A DNA stretch of 13,333 nucleotides from Gammaproteobacteria bacterium RIFCSPHIGHO2_02_FULL_42_13 (lineage in GTDB: Bacteria; Pseudomonadota; Gammaproteobacteria; UBA12402), in the NCBI GenBank assembly GCA_001801405.1, contig MGXQ01000028.1, forward strand, positions 1 through 13,333. The letters run 5' to 3'. The notes under the pieces are model-generated. The model was given only the letters and a program-made list of their open reading frames with translations, was not told the DNA's origin and did not search any database. The position numbers and the translations under genes were made by a program. Positions 1 through 7,724 of this stretch are shown here, piece after piece (within the stretch, counting starts at the first letter, position 1; each line of letters starts with the position of its first letter).

Positions 1-111
1 CGATGAGAAAGCGGAGTGTACACGATAGTACATGAGCATTTTGAAGAGATTTTTCACCCAAAAACACCAAAATATGGACGTTCCTTGTTTGTGCTGAATA
101 GTTACAAAAAT
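1..111. other. Non-coding flank downstream of rne
   Basis: This stretch follows the rne stop codon and contains no supported gene. It holds a small palindrome GTGTACAC (16-23), and TGTAC at 17-21 can pair with GTACA at 28-32 around a six-base loop. I see no GC-rich hairpin followed by a T-run that would be a clear terminator for rne on the minus strand. It could be the edge of a dispersed repeat, but one copy cannot show that. Confidence 0.4.
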
Positions 112-2388
112 TTATTGTTCTGAATCACCTCTCTTCGTTTCAACCATTTGATACTGTTCAGCATCTTTTGTTTTAAGATTATCCGCAACAAAAGGGATTA
201 CTTTAGCCGGTTGTTTTTGCGGAGGTGTTTTAACGGGTTCCGGTTGTTTATGTGGCTTGACCTCTGAATCGACAACTTGTTGTAATGTAGGGCCATCAGC
301 CGGTTTCTTTTCGCTGTTCATGGCGGCGATGTGATGTTCACGTTGCGCTTGTTCAACAGAGGTTGATTGCGGTTTATCAGTATTATACGGTCTTCTATTG
401 TCGCGGCGCGGTCGTTGAGAACGATGATTGTTTTTTCGGTCACGATCATGATAGGAAGAACGTCTATTCATGTTGCTGTTGCTTCCATTGTTTCGATCGT
501 GAGTTACATTGTTCGTACTCCCCGTATTGCTGGAAACATTGCCAGCGCCATCATTACTGTTGCGTCGGTAATTATTTTGACGAGAAGACGAGCCTTGTCG
601 GGATTTTCTGTAGCCACCTCGCGAACGTTTATCGGGATATCGGCTGGTACGCGAATTTCTTGAATATCTCTCCGGAGAGGTCGGGTTCTCTTCTTTTTTA
701 ACTAAACGTTTGAATAAACGTCTGAAGAATCCGGGATTTTTGCGACGGACAACAGGCGCGGCCGTGGGTGGTAAAACATTTTTAACGGCTGGTTCCATGG
801 TTCCTATATTGTTTTCTTCATCTTCCGTTGTGGGTTCATAACCTGCATTTTTTGGTGAGGCAACTAATTCAAAGCTTGCGCGATGTGTTGAACGATGCCC
901 CGATTTTTTGATGCAAGTAATATCATATTCAGGCGTTTGCATGTGCGGGTTTGGCACGACAACAACCGTGATATTATGTGTTTTTTCAATCGCATTAATT
1001 GTTTGATGTTGTTCGTTCAGAATATAAGTCGCCACATCGACCGGCACTTGTAATTGAACTTGTACGGGCGCATCTTTCATAATGGCATCTTCGATTAAAC
1101 GAATCAGCGTTATCGATTGAGAGGGAACGCTTCGAATACTGCCTTGTCCATGACAACGGGGACAAGTAATTTGGTCGGTTGAACCTAGTGATGAACGTAA
1201 ACATTGGCGCGACATTTCTAATAAGCCAAATCGCGAAATATGTTGTATTTGTGTGCGTGCGCGATCATTGCTTAATGCATCCAATAAACAATTTTCTACT
1301 TCCTGACGATGAGGTTCAATGTCCATATCAATAAAATCGATGACAATAAGACCGCCAATATCTCGTAATCGCAACTGTCGAGCAACTTCGCGAGCGGCTT
1401 CTATGTTGGTGTGTAATGCTGTTTCTTCAATATCTTCACCTTTCGTCGATTGCGCCGAGTTGACATCGATGGCTGTTAGCGCTTCTGCGCGATCAATAAC
1501 GATTTCACCACCAGAAGGAAGACGGACATTACGTTGAAATCCTGCTTCAATTTGTTTTTCGATTTGAAAGCGACTAAAAAGAGGGGCGGAGTCATCATAA
1601 TATTTAACACGTGATACAAAATCTGGACGAACTCGCTCAATAAATGCGACAACCTTCTCAAATGTTTCTTTATCATCGACGAGCACTTCTTCGGTATCCG
1701 CTCTTAAATGATCACGCAAGGTGCGTGTAACCATATCATTGTCTTGATGAATGAGATGAGGCGCCCCGTGACCTTTGCTGGCTTGTTTAATAGCCTCCCA
1801 CAGATTCAATAAAACATCGAGATCCCATTGTAATTCTTCGAGTGCTTTGCCCATGCCAGCAGTGCGAATAATGGCGCCCGTTCCTTCGGGTACATTTAAT
1901 TTGCTGAATATGTCTTTTAGCATCTCTCGTTCAGTACCATCGATACGTCTTGAAATACCGCCCGCTTTGGGATTGTTTGGCATTAACACGAGATAGGCGC
2001 CGGCGAGGGTAATATAGGTAGAGAGCGCTGCGCCTTTGCTGCCGCGTTCTTCTTTGTTGACTTGGACAAGTAATTTTTGCCCAACGAAGAGCACATCTTT
2101 AATCCCCAATTTATGATCTCTAACGCTTTTGGGGAAATATTCGGGTGCAATTTCTTTTAGAGGAAGAAAGCCATTTCGCCCGACGCCAAAGTTGACAAAT
2201 GCAGCTTCGAGACTGGGTTGAATGCTAACTACTTCACCATTGAAAATTTTATCAACATTTTGTTGTTTATTGGGGGTTTCTATTTCGAGATCTTCTAAAG
2301 TTTGGCCAGAAACTCGTGCGATTCGGAGGGTGTTCATGCCTCCTTTGCCTTTATTTACCAGGATACGTTTTGTGTTATCTTTGCTCAT
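112..2388 (-). CDS. rne: Ribonuclease E, short-tailed form
   Basis: This is the essential endoribonuclease that starts mRNA decay and processes rRNA and tRNA precursors; it organises the RNA degradosome at the inner membrane. The protein is 758 aa from the chosen start. The S1 RNA-binding part lies near residues 40-120 (IFNGEVVSIQPSLEAAFVNFG). The DNase I-like catalytic core has Asp308 (TAIDVNS) and Asp351 (VIDFID), matching E. coli D303 and D346. The Zn-link CPRC is at 409-412. An amphipathic basic segment PGFFRRLFKRLVKKEE (about 552-567) resembles the E. coli membrane-targeting segment A. An Arg/Asn/Ser-rich tail (about 573-670) resembles an RNA-binding scaffold. The start was placed at the ATG preceded by AGGTGG six bases upstream; a further upstream in-frame ATG would add 17 unconserved residues. 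The tail is about 300 aa shorter than in E. coli, and I recognise no enolase or PNPase docking motif. The gene is divergent from rluC, as in E. coli. Confidence 0.97.
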   Translation of the reverse strand: MSKDNTKRILVNKGKGGMNTLRIARVSGQTLEDLEIETPNKQQNVDKIFNGEVVSIQPSLEAAFVNFGVGRNGFLPLKEIAPEYFPKSVRDHKLGIKDVLFVGQKLLVQVNKEERGSKGAALSTYITLAGAYLVLMPNNPKAGGISRRIDGTEREMLKDIFSKLNVPEGTGAIIRTAGMGKALEELQWDLDVLLNLWEAIKQASKGHGAPHLIHQDNDMVTRTLRDHLRADTEEVLVDDKETFEKVVAFIERVRPDFVSRVKYYDDSAPLFSRFQIEKQIEAGFQRNVRLPSGGEIVIDRAEALTAIDVNSAQSTKGEDIEETALHTNIEAAREVARQLRLRDIGGLIVIDFIDMDIEPHRQEVENCLLDALSNDRARTQIQHISRFGLLEMSRQCLRSSLGSTDQITCPRCHGQGSIRSVPSQSITLIRLIEDAIMKDAPVQVQLQVPVDVATYILNEQHQTINAIEKTHNITVVVVPNPHMQTPEYDITCIKKSGHRSTHRASFELVASPKNAGYEPTTEDEENNIGTMEPAVKNVLPPTAAPVVRRKNPGFFRRLFKRLVKKEENPTSPERYSRNSRTSRYPDKRSRGGYRKSRQGSSSRQNNYRRNSNDGAGNVSSNTGSTNNVTHDRNNGSNSNMNRRSSYHDRDRKNNHRSQRPRRDNRRPYNTDKPQSTSVEQAQREHHIAAMNSEKKPADGPTLQQVVDSEVKPHKQPEPVKTPPQKQPAKVIPFVADNLKTKDAEQYQMVETKRGDSEQ

Positions 2389-2394
2389 AATTGT

Positions 2395-2400
2395 CCACCT
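2395..2400 (-). promoter_or_regulatory. rne ribosome-binding site
   Basis: Read on the minus strand this is AGGTGG, a good Shine-Dalgarno sequence six bases before the ATG at 2388-2386. It decides the start in favour of MSKDNTKRIL over the longer frame that begins 51 bases upstream. Confidence 0.8.
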
Positions 2401-2448
2401 ATTAGTCAAATAGGCGCTTACCAGATGTCGAGAGAGCAACAGAACATG

Positions 2449-2471
2449 TCTAATGAAGTAAGGACATTAGA
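2449..2471. repeat. Small inverted repeat in the rne leader
   Basis: TCTAATG (2449-2455) and CATTAGA (2465-2471) are perfect inverted repeats around a nine-base loop. They lie about 60-85 bases upstream of the rne start codon and would form a hairpin in the rne leader RNA. A role in RNase E autoregulation is possible, but the sequence alone does not demonstrate it. Confidence 0.35.
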
Positions 2472-2829
2472 TGATAGAAAGAGCAAGAATCAGTTGTATG
2501 TCGCTGATAATGCTTATACTCATTTTAACCATCATAAAAAACCGTATTTTAAAAAATACCTTAAAAATCAAACACATAACACATTCAATTTTTAGTAACT
2601 TCAGTAATCTGTATGCTGTAAATTCCCTGCTTATCTCTTAAAGTAAGCGCAAAATTATATTAAAATCTTTATGATTTTCATTAAAAATCAAAAACTTAAA
2701 TCGTTCTTTTCAAAACGAGGTTATACAAAATCAAGTCTTTCATTGATTATTCATTAATATTTCATCTCGTTTCTACAGAACCTAATATAGCAATATTTTG
2801 TGAACTCATCAATTTTTATATGAATTTTC

Positions 2830-2838
2830 TGTTATGAT
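2830..2838 (+). promoter_or_regulatory. Extended -10 promoter for rluC
   Basis: TG-T-TATGAT forms an extended -10 element (TG at 2830-2831, hexamer at 2833-2838). No good -35 box lies 16-18 bases upstream, which extended -10 promoters often do not need. Transcription would start near 2845, giving a leader of about 24 bases before the rluC ATG at 2869. Confidence 0.5.
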
Positions 2839-2868
2839 AGACGGAAATTTTAGTTGTCGAAAGAATTT

Positions 2869-3795
2869 ATGCCTTCAAAAAAAACACAAATAGTGACCAT
2901 TGATGCTCAATATGCTGGACAGCGCATTGATAATTATTTGATCGCGCGACTCAAAGGTGTTCCCAAAAGCCGTATTTACCGAATTATTAGAAAAGGGGAG
3001 GTTCGGGTGAATAAAGGGCGTATCAAACCCTTGTATCATTTAAAACCAGGCGATCAGATTCGAATACCACCGATCATGGTCAATGAGCCAAAATATAATG
3101 TTCCGTCTCAATCCTTGCAAGAATTGATTGAACAACATATTCTCATGGAAGACGATGACTTACTGATTATTAATAAACATTCTGGGTTAGCTGTGCACGG
3201 CGGTAGCACGTTGACGCACGATTTGATGAAGGTGGTTGCCATGCTGCGCCCACAAAACATATTTTTACGTTTAGCACATCGATTGGACAAAGGCACATCG
3301 GGTTGTGTTGTTATCGCAAAAAATTTGAATGCGTTGCGTGAATTACATATATTATTTAAAACACGTAAAATTAAAAAAACATATCTCGCTTTAACGAAAG
3401 GGCATTGGGAGAAAATGCATACCAAGGTTGAAACCTATATGCAAAAAAATATTTTGCAGTCAGGTGAACGCCGATCGCTTGTAACGGAGGAAGGGAAAAC
3501 AGCTTCTACCGAATTTCATGTTAAAAAGCGCTTTAAAATAGCTGATTTTGTCCAAGTTGTGCCTCATACGGGTCGTACGCATCAAATTCGTATACACAGC
3601 GAATATGCACAACATCCAATTGCGGGGGATAGCAAATATGGTGACCATGAATTTAATCGCAAGATGAAATCCGCCGATTTGCACCGTTTATTTTTACATG
3701 CGGAACGGTTAGAATTTAATTGGAAAAATAGAAAAATTAATGTTTACTCGCCGCTTAACGAAGATTTAATGTCTGTCTTACAACAACTGGATTAA
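2869..3795 (+). CDS. rluC: 23S rRNA pseudouridine synthase RluC
   Basis: This enzyme isomerises specific uridines of 23S rRNA to pseudouridine (positions 955, 2504 and 2580 in E. coli). The protein is 308 aa. An N-terminal S4 RNA-binding domain spans about residues 17-68 (GQRIDNYLIARLKGVPKSRIYRII, then KGEVRVNKGRIKP). The RluA-family catalytic motif HRLDKGTSG is at 137-145 with catalytic Asp140. The family motifs NILQSGERR and GRTHQIRIHS follow. RluC is favoured over RluA and RluD by the S4 domain, by the closely E. coli-like N-terminus and by its place beside rne. The frame is open from a TTG at 2854, but the ATG at 2869 matches the family start and leaves a plausible leader after the extended -10 box. 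The last codons and stop lie in a 13-bp tandem duplication shared with the next gene's start. Confidence 0.95.
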   Translation: MPSKKTQIVTIDAQYAGQRIDNYLIARLKGVPKSRIYRIIRKGEVRVNKGRIKPLYHLKPGDQIRIPPIMVNEPKYNVPSQSLQELIEQHILMEDDDLLIINKHSGLAVHGGSTLTHDLMKVVAMLRPQNIFLRLAHRLDKGTSGCVVIAKNLNALRELHILFKTRKIKKTYLALTKGHWEKMHTKVETYMQKNILQSGERRSLVTEEGKTASTEFHVKKRFKIADFVQVVPHTGRTHQIRIHSEYAQHPIAGDSKYGDHEFNRKMKSADLHRLFLHAERLEFNWKNRKINVYSPLNEDLMSVLQQLD

Positions 3796-3812
3796 TTATC
3801 TGGATTAATTAT
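3787..3812 (+). repeat. Perfect 13-bp tandem duplication at the rluC/HAD junction
   Basis: CTGGATTAATTAT occurs twice with no gap (3787-3799 and 3800-3812). The first copy contains the last two codons and stop of rluC. The second supplies the whole spacer and the first two bases of the ATG of the next gene. The duplication creates the short intergenic distance and leaves only a weak TGGA in place of a Shine-Dalgarno sequence. Confidence 0.85.
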
Positions 3813-4455
3813 GAAATATGATGTTATTGTTTTTGATTGGGATGGAACCTTATATGATTCTGGCGCACGTATTATTAACAGCATACAAGGTGCGGCGCGC
3901 GAATTAAAACTTGGAAACTTGCAACCAGAAATCATTAAAAGCTGTATCGGATTGAATTCAACCATAGTGATGGATCGATTATTCCCACAGGCAACACAAA
4001 AAGACCGCGATTTATTCATGCCCGCGTACCGTCGTCATTATGGTTTGGAACTTCATCAGTTACCGGTATTATTTACGGGCGCCAAAACCGTGTTAAAACA
4101 GTTGCATTCGTTGGGTTATATCCTAGCGGTTGCAACGGGGAAAAATCGTGATTATTTTGATAAAGAATTACATTATTTAGGGTTGCAGGAGATGTTTATG
4201 GTCACGCGATGTGGTGATGAAGCCCCTTCAAAACCGAATCCTCAAATGTTATTTGAAATTATGGAGCATTTGGGGACTTTTCCCGAAAAAGTTCTCATGA
4301 TTGGCGATACGGTGCATGACCTCCAATTAGCGGCTAATGCGGGGGTAGACGCCTTAGCAGCAAGCTATGGCGTACAAGACAAAAAAGAGCTGATGGAGCA
4401 CAAAATAGTGGGGTGTTTGTCAGATATTTCCGAATTACTGAGCTGGCTAAAATAA
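3811..4455 (+). CDS. HAD-superfamily phosphatase (phosphoglycolate phosphatase-like)
   Basis: This is a cytoplasmic hydrolase of the HAD subfamily IA, related to Gph/YieH-type phosphatases; the substrate cannot be told from sequence. The protein is 214 aa. Motif I is DWDGTLYDS with nucleophile Asp9 and acid/base Asp11. Motif II is Thr109 in AVATGK, motif III is Lys141 in SKPNP, and motif IV is GDTVHD with Asp166 and Asp170. The helical cap lies in about residues 17-85. The gene starts 16 bases after rluC and is probably cotranscribed with it; HAD genes of this type also follow rluC in pseudomonads, from memory. It takes the place of E. coli yceF and yceD between rluC and rpmF. The ribosome-binding site is weak, so coupling to rluC translation is likely. 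Confidence 0.9.
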   Translation: MKYDVIVFDWDGTLYDSGARIINSIQGAARELKLGNLQPEIIKSCIGLNSTIVMDRLFPQATQKDRDLFMPAYRRHYGLELHQLPVLFTGAKTVLKQLHSLGYILAVATGKNRDYFDKELHYLGLQEMFMVTRCGDEAPSKPNPQMLFEIMEHLGTFPEKVLMIGDTVHDLQLAANAGVDALAASYGVQDKKELMEHKIVGCLSDISELLSWLK

Positions 4456-4495
4456 CACCACTATATTTATCAATAGGTTAGCGAAAAATATTTCA

Positions 4496-4524
4496 TTGAC
4501 AGCTTGAACGATGATATATAGTAT
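4496..4524 (+). promoter_or_regulatory. Promoter of the rpmF-plsX-fab operon
   Basis: A perfect -35 box TTGACA (4496-4501) is followed after 17 bases by TAGTAT (4519-4524). An alternative -10, TATAGT (4517-4522), has 15-base spacing. Transcription would start near 4531, about 40 bases before the rpmF ATG. This is the best sigma70-type promoter in the window and fits a highly expressed ribosomal-protein/fatty-acid operon. Confidence 0.7.
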
Positions 4525-4569
4525 TACGTGTCCATATTTATTGCGATTTGAAATTTTAGGGGCATTGCT

Positions 4570-4767
4570 ATGGCGGTACAGAAATCAAAAAAATCCAGGT
4601 CACGACGCGGCATGCGTCGCTCTCACGACGGCATCAAACTGGCGGCATTAACGGTAGATGAAACCACGGGTGAAACACATCGTAGGCATCATGTTACGCC
4701 GGGTGGTTTTTATCGTGGTCGTCAAGTTATCCAGCCGAAGGAAGATCAGGCTGAAGATGAAAGTTAA
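4570..4767 (+). CDS. rpmF: 50S ribosomal protein L32
   Basis: This is a small basic protein of the large ribosomal subunit. The 65-aa product begins with the family signature MAVQKSKKSRSRRGMRRSHD and keeps the C-terminal core RRHHVTPGGFYRGRQVI. It has no cysteines, so it is the zinc-free form, as in E. coli. It is about eight residues longer than E. coli L32 because of an acidic tail, EDQAEDES, which is unusual for such a basic protein. AGGGG (4558-4562) lies seven bases before the ATG. The stop overlaps the plsX start as TAATG, so the two are translationally coupled. Confidence 0.97.
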   Translation: MAVQKSKKSRSRRGMRRSHDGIKLAALTVDETTGETHRRHHVTPGGFYRGRQVIQPKEDQAEDES

Positions 4768-5804
4768 TGTCTAGCGAAATTCGAATTGCAATTGATGCCA
4801 TGGGCGGCGATAATGGAGCAGACATTGTTGTGCCTGGTGCGTTAAGAGCGCTTGAAAAACATCCCAACTTGCATGTAGTTTTAGTTGGCGACGAGCATAT
4901 CCTTAAACTCTATTTATCTCGCTATAAAAATAACGCTGGTTCTCGTTTAACGCTTCAGCATGCCTCGGAAGTTGTTAGTATGGATGAATCGCCTACGCAA
5001 GCGCTACGCTATAAAAAAGATTCGTCTATGCGCGTTGCAATTAATCTAGTAAAACAACAAAAAGTTCAGGCTTGTGTCAGCGCAGGCAATACGGGCGCAT
5101 TAATGGCGACGGCACATTTTGTGTTAAAAACATTACCGGGCATCAATCGCGCGGCGATTATATGTGCATTACCCGCCAATAATGAATTAAGGCGTGTGCG
5201 CGTATTAGATGTAGGTGCCAATGTCGATGCGAGCCCAGAAACATTATGTCAATTTGCGATGATGGGATCCACGCTTGCTGCGGCCGTGGATGGCAAGCCA
5301 AACCCTAAAATAGCATTGTTAAATATTGGGGTAGAGCAAATCAAAGGCAATGAACAGGTCAAAGAAACGGATCGTTTATTATCTAATATCAAAGATCTTA
5401 ATTATATTGGTTATGTTGAAGGGGATGATATATTTAAAGGGACGGCGGATGTTATCGTGTGCGACGGCTTCGTTGGCAATGTGACCTTAAAAACAATTGA
5501 AGGACTAGCAAAATTTATTGGTGGCTTAATTAAAAAAGAATTTTATAGAAACTTTTTAACAAAATTATCGGCGCTATGTGCAACATTAGTGTTGCGATCT
5601 TTGAAAAAAAGCTTAAATCCGCATTTATATAATGGTGCAAGCTTTGTCGGTTTGCAGGGCATCGTCATTAAAAGTCACGGCAAAACGACCGTTGCTGGTT
5701 TTGCGCAAGCAATTGAATGCGCCATTTCAGAAGTCGAAAATAATGTGCCGGAATTAATTAAAAATGAAGTCGCTCGATTATTGGCAAAAAATCAAACATC
5801 ATGA
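4767..5804 (+). CDS. plsX: Phosphate acyltransferase PlsX
   Basis: PlsX makes acyl-phosphate from acyl-ACP and inorganic phosphate, which feeds PlsY in phospholipid synthesis; it is a peripheral membrane enzyme. The 345-aa product shows the N-terminal signature DAMGGD (10-15), SAGNTGALM (105-113), LLNIGVE and CDGFVGNVTLKTIEG in the middle, and NGASFVGLQGIVIKSHG near the C-terminus. Length is typical for the family. It lacks a strong ribosome-binding site of its own; the ATG shares a base with the rpmF stop. Its own stop overlaps fabH in ATGA, so rpmF, plsX and fabH form one coupled block. Confidence 0.97.
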   Translation: MSSEIRIAIDAMGGDNGADIVVPGALRALEKHPNLHVVLVGDEHILKLYLSRYKNNAGSRLTLQHASEVVSMDESPTQALRYKKDSSMRVAINLVKQQKVQACVSAGNTGALMATAHFVLKTLPGINRAAIICALPANNELRRVRVLDVGANVDASPETLCQFAMMGSTLAAAVDGKPNPKIALLNIGVEQIKGNEQVKETDRLLSNIKDLNYIGYVEGDDIFKGTADVIVCDGFVGNVTLKTIEGLAKFIGGLIKKEFYRNFLTKLSALCATLVLRSLKKSLNPHLYNGASFVGLQGIVIKSHGKTTVAGFAQAIECAISEVENNVPELIKNEVARLLAKNQTS

Positions 5805-6748
5805 ATTACGCAAAAATCATTGGTACAGGGTCGTACTTGCCTCGCAAGGTCTTGAGCAATAAAGACTTAGAACAACTCGTGGAAACGTCTGATGAATGGA
5901 TTTCTTCACGCACGGGTATTCATTCTCGACGTATTGCATCAACTCACGAAACTGTGACGTCAATGGCAGAGATTGCTGCACAGCACGCATTGAAAATGGC
6001 GCAATTAGAGCCGAATCAGATTGATTTGATTATTGTGGCCACCTGCACGCCGGAAAACTTTTTTCCCAGCACCGCTTGTTTATTACAACATCGATTGAAA
6101 ATTCCAGATTGCATTGCATTTGATATGAGTGCCGCTTGTTCGGGTTTTGTTTATGCATTAGCAACAGCAGAACAATATATTCGATCGGGTGCTGCAAAAC
6201 AGGCATTAGTCGTTGGCAGCGAGATTATGTCACGTGTTATGGATTGGAAAGATCGCAATACATGCGTTTTGTTTGGTGATGGCGCGGGGGCCGTTCTGCT
6301 CACACAAGCCAACGAACCCGGGATTATTGATAGTCAATTGGGCGCCAGTGGCACCGAAAAAGATTTATTAACATTGCCAACTGGATTATATGATGATGCT
6401 GCATATGTGCGCATGAATGGCAGAGAAGTATTTAAAATGGCTGTTGAGGCAATGACGAATTCCGTGCGTCACCTAGTAGAAGAGAATGGTTTAACGGTTC
6501 AAGATATTGATTGGATTATTCCGCATCAAGCAAACATACGTATTATAAAAGCGATTTTAACCCGTTTAAATTTTCCGATGGATCGTGCTATCATGACCAT
6601 ACATGAGCAGGGCAATACCTCGGGGGCTTCCATTCCATTAGCGTTGGATCAAGGCATACGTGATCATCGTATTCAACCCGGTCAGCATTTATTGTTGGAA
6701 GCGTTTGGTGGTGGATTTACCTGGGGCGGGATTTTGTTGAAATATTAA
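5801..6748 (+). CDS. fabH: Beta-ketoacyl-ACP synthase III (FabH)
   Basis: FabH condenses acetyl-CoA with malonyl-ACP to begin type II fatty-acid synthesis in the cytoplasm. The 315-aa protein has the thiolase-fold Cys-His-Asn triad: Cys113 in SAACSGF, His242 in IPHQANIRI and Asn272 in GNTSGASIP. The N-terminus (IIGTGSYLPRKVLSN), the DEWISSRTGI motif and the GDGAGAVLL loop are standard. The ATG overlaps the plsX stop (ATGA), which makes the start secure. The gene is intact and of normal length. Confidence 0.97.
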   Translation: MNYAKIIGTGSYLPRKVLSNKDLEQLVETSDEWISSRTGIHSRRIASTHETVTSMAEIAAQHALKMAQLEPNQIDLIIVATCTPENFFPSTACLLQHRLKIPDCIAFDMSAACSGFVYALATAEQYIRSGAAKQALVVGSEIMSRVMDWKDRNTCVLFGDGAGAVLLTQANEPGIIDSQLGASGTEKDLLTLPTGLYDDAAYVRMNGREVFKMAVEAMTNSVRHLVEENGLTVQDIDWIIPHQANIRIIKAILTRLNFPMDRAIMTIHEQGNTSGASIPLALDQGIRDHRIQPGQHLLLEAFGGGFTWGGILLKY

Positions 6749-6794
6749 TTTGTCATTTTTTTGTCTGTCAAATGACTGCAAACAAGGACTCAGC

Positions 6795-7724
6795 ATGGCA
6801 AACACAAACATCGCATTCGTTTTCCCCGGTCAAGGTTCTCAACAGGTTGGCATGCTGGCTACAGAGAAAGAAAAATTTACTGAAATTGCCGAATTATTTC
6901 GACTCGCATCCGATATATTAGATTATGATCTTGCTCAAATTATTTTAGAAGGTCCTGCTGAAACGCTGAATCAAACGATCCATACACAACCGGCAATGTT
7001 GGTTGCCGATATTGCTCTATGGACGTTATGGCGAAAACAAAAAGGGTTTATGCCCGCATTAATGGCGGGACATAGCTTGGGTGAATATGCGGCACTCGTT
7101 GCGGCCGATGCTATTTCATTTGAAGGTGCGATTAAATTAGTATCGCGTCGTGCGCATCTGATGCAAGATGCCATACAAAATGATGCAGTGATGATGGCAG
7201 CCATCGTCGGATTAGATAAAAAAACAATTCTTTCCATTTGTGAACTGGCCAGTCAACAAGGCATTGTAGAAGCCGCTAATTTTAATTCGCCAACACAAAC
7301 GGTTATTTCCGGCCAACAAACCGCCGTAATGCAAGCGATTGAATTATCAAAAGCAGCGGGAGCACGATTAGCAAAACCACTAAACGTTAGCATTCCTTCA
7401 CATTGCTCGATGATGAAAACAGCAGCAACAAAATTACAAACATATTTAAACGGCATTAAAATTGAGCAACCCAGCGTACCTATTATTCACAATGCCACGG
7501 GCAAACCCTGTGTGGATGTTGATCAAATTCGTGATGTATTGGTAAAACAACTCTATTCTTCTGTGCAATGGGTTGATACCATTCGATATATGCGCGAGCA
7601 AGGCATTGATACCGTGATTGAATGTGGCCCTGGCAAGGTATTGACAGGGTTGAATAAAGCTATTGATGCAAATTTAAAACTGGTTACAATTAAGGGTCTG
7701 TTACAAAATAACTTGGACATATAG
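6795..7724 (+). CDS. fabD: Malonyl-CoA:ACP transacylase (FabD) with element-derived C-terminus
   Basis: FabD moves malonyl from CoA to ACP, supplying the extender unit for FabH and FabF. The 309-aa protein has the oxyanion loop FPGQGSQ (10-16), nucleophile Ser94 in GHSLGEY, Arg119 in the RAHLMQ motif and His203 in PSHCSMM, so the active site is complete. The start is the ATG after AAGGA (6784-6788); an upstream TTG at 6750 would add 15 residues foreign to the family. Odd feature: codons 300-309 (KGLLQNNLDI) and the stop lie inside the inverted-repeat element at 7694-7871. Without the element the frame would continue from I299 as NSLENISAFL and stop at 7903-7905, giving the same length. The replaced part is the extreme C-terminus, outside the catalytic core, so activity is probably kept (inference). 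Confidence 0.95.
   Translation: MANTNIAFVFPGQGSQQVGMLATEKEKFTEIAELFRLASDILDYDLAQIILEGPAETLNQTIHTQPAMLVADIALWTLWRKQKGFMPALMAGHSLGEYAALVAADAISFEGAIKLVSRRAHLMQDAIQNDAVMMAAIVGLDKKTILSICELASQQGIVEAANFNSPTQTVISGQQTAVMQAIELSKAAGARLAKPLNVSIPSHCSMMKTAATKLQTYLNGIKIEQPSVPIIHNATGKPCVDVDQIRDVLVKQLYSSVQWVDTIRYMREQGIDTVIECGPGKVLTGLNKAIDANLKLVTIKGLLQNNLDI

Larger units (their letters stand above)
2389..2868. other. AT-rich divergent intergenic region (rne leader and rluC promoter)
   Basis: This 480-bp stretch separates the divergent rne and rluC genes and contains no convincing gene on either strand. It is very AT-rich, particularly 2520-2830. It should hold the rne promoter and 5' leader on the minus strand and the rluC promoter at its right end. 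In E. coli the equivalent region carries a long (about 360 nt) rne leader through which RNase E controls its own mRNA; a similar role here is inference. A minus-strand TATAAT (2659-2654) could be an rne -10 box, but I found no good -35 box with it. Confidence 0.5.

Noticed and set aside
363..701. Plus-strand open frames of about 100 aa opposite the rne tail
   Set aside because: They are antisense shadows of the repetitive Arg/Asn/Ser-rich coding region, with no family resemblance or ribosome-binding site.
2544..2559. GTATTTT/AAAATAC inverted repeat as a terminator
   Set aside because: The stem is almost entirely A-T with a two-base loop, so it is expected by chance in this AT-rich stretch and would be unstable.
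2654..2682. rne promoter with TATAAT on the minus strand
   Set aside because: The -10 hexamer is perfect, but nothing close to TTGACA lies 15-19 bases upstream in a region so AT-rich that chance hexamers are expected.
2854..2868. TTG start for rluC adding five residues
   Set aside because: It would lie about nine bases from the predicted transcription start and is not needed; the ATG at 2869 fits the family.
6750..6794. A 15-residue N-terminal extension of FabD from a TTG codon
   Set aside because: The ATG at 6795 has AAGGA at proper spacing and matches the family N-terminus (IAFVFPGQGSQ).
7692..7724. fabD as a pseudogene because an element interrupts it
   Set aside because: Only the last ten residues are replaced, length is unchanged, and all catalytic residues (Ser94, Arg119, His203) are intact.
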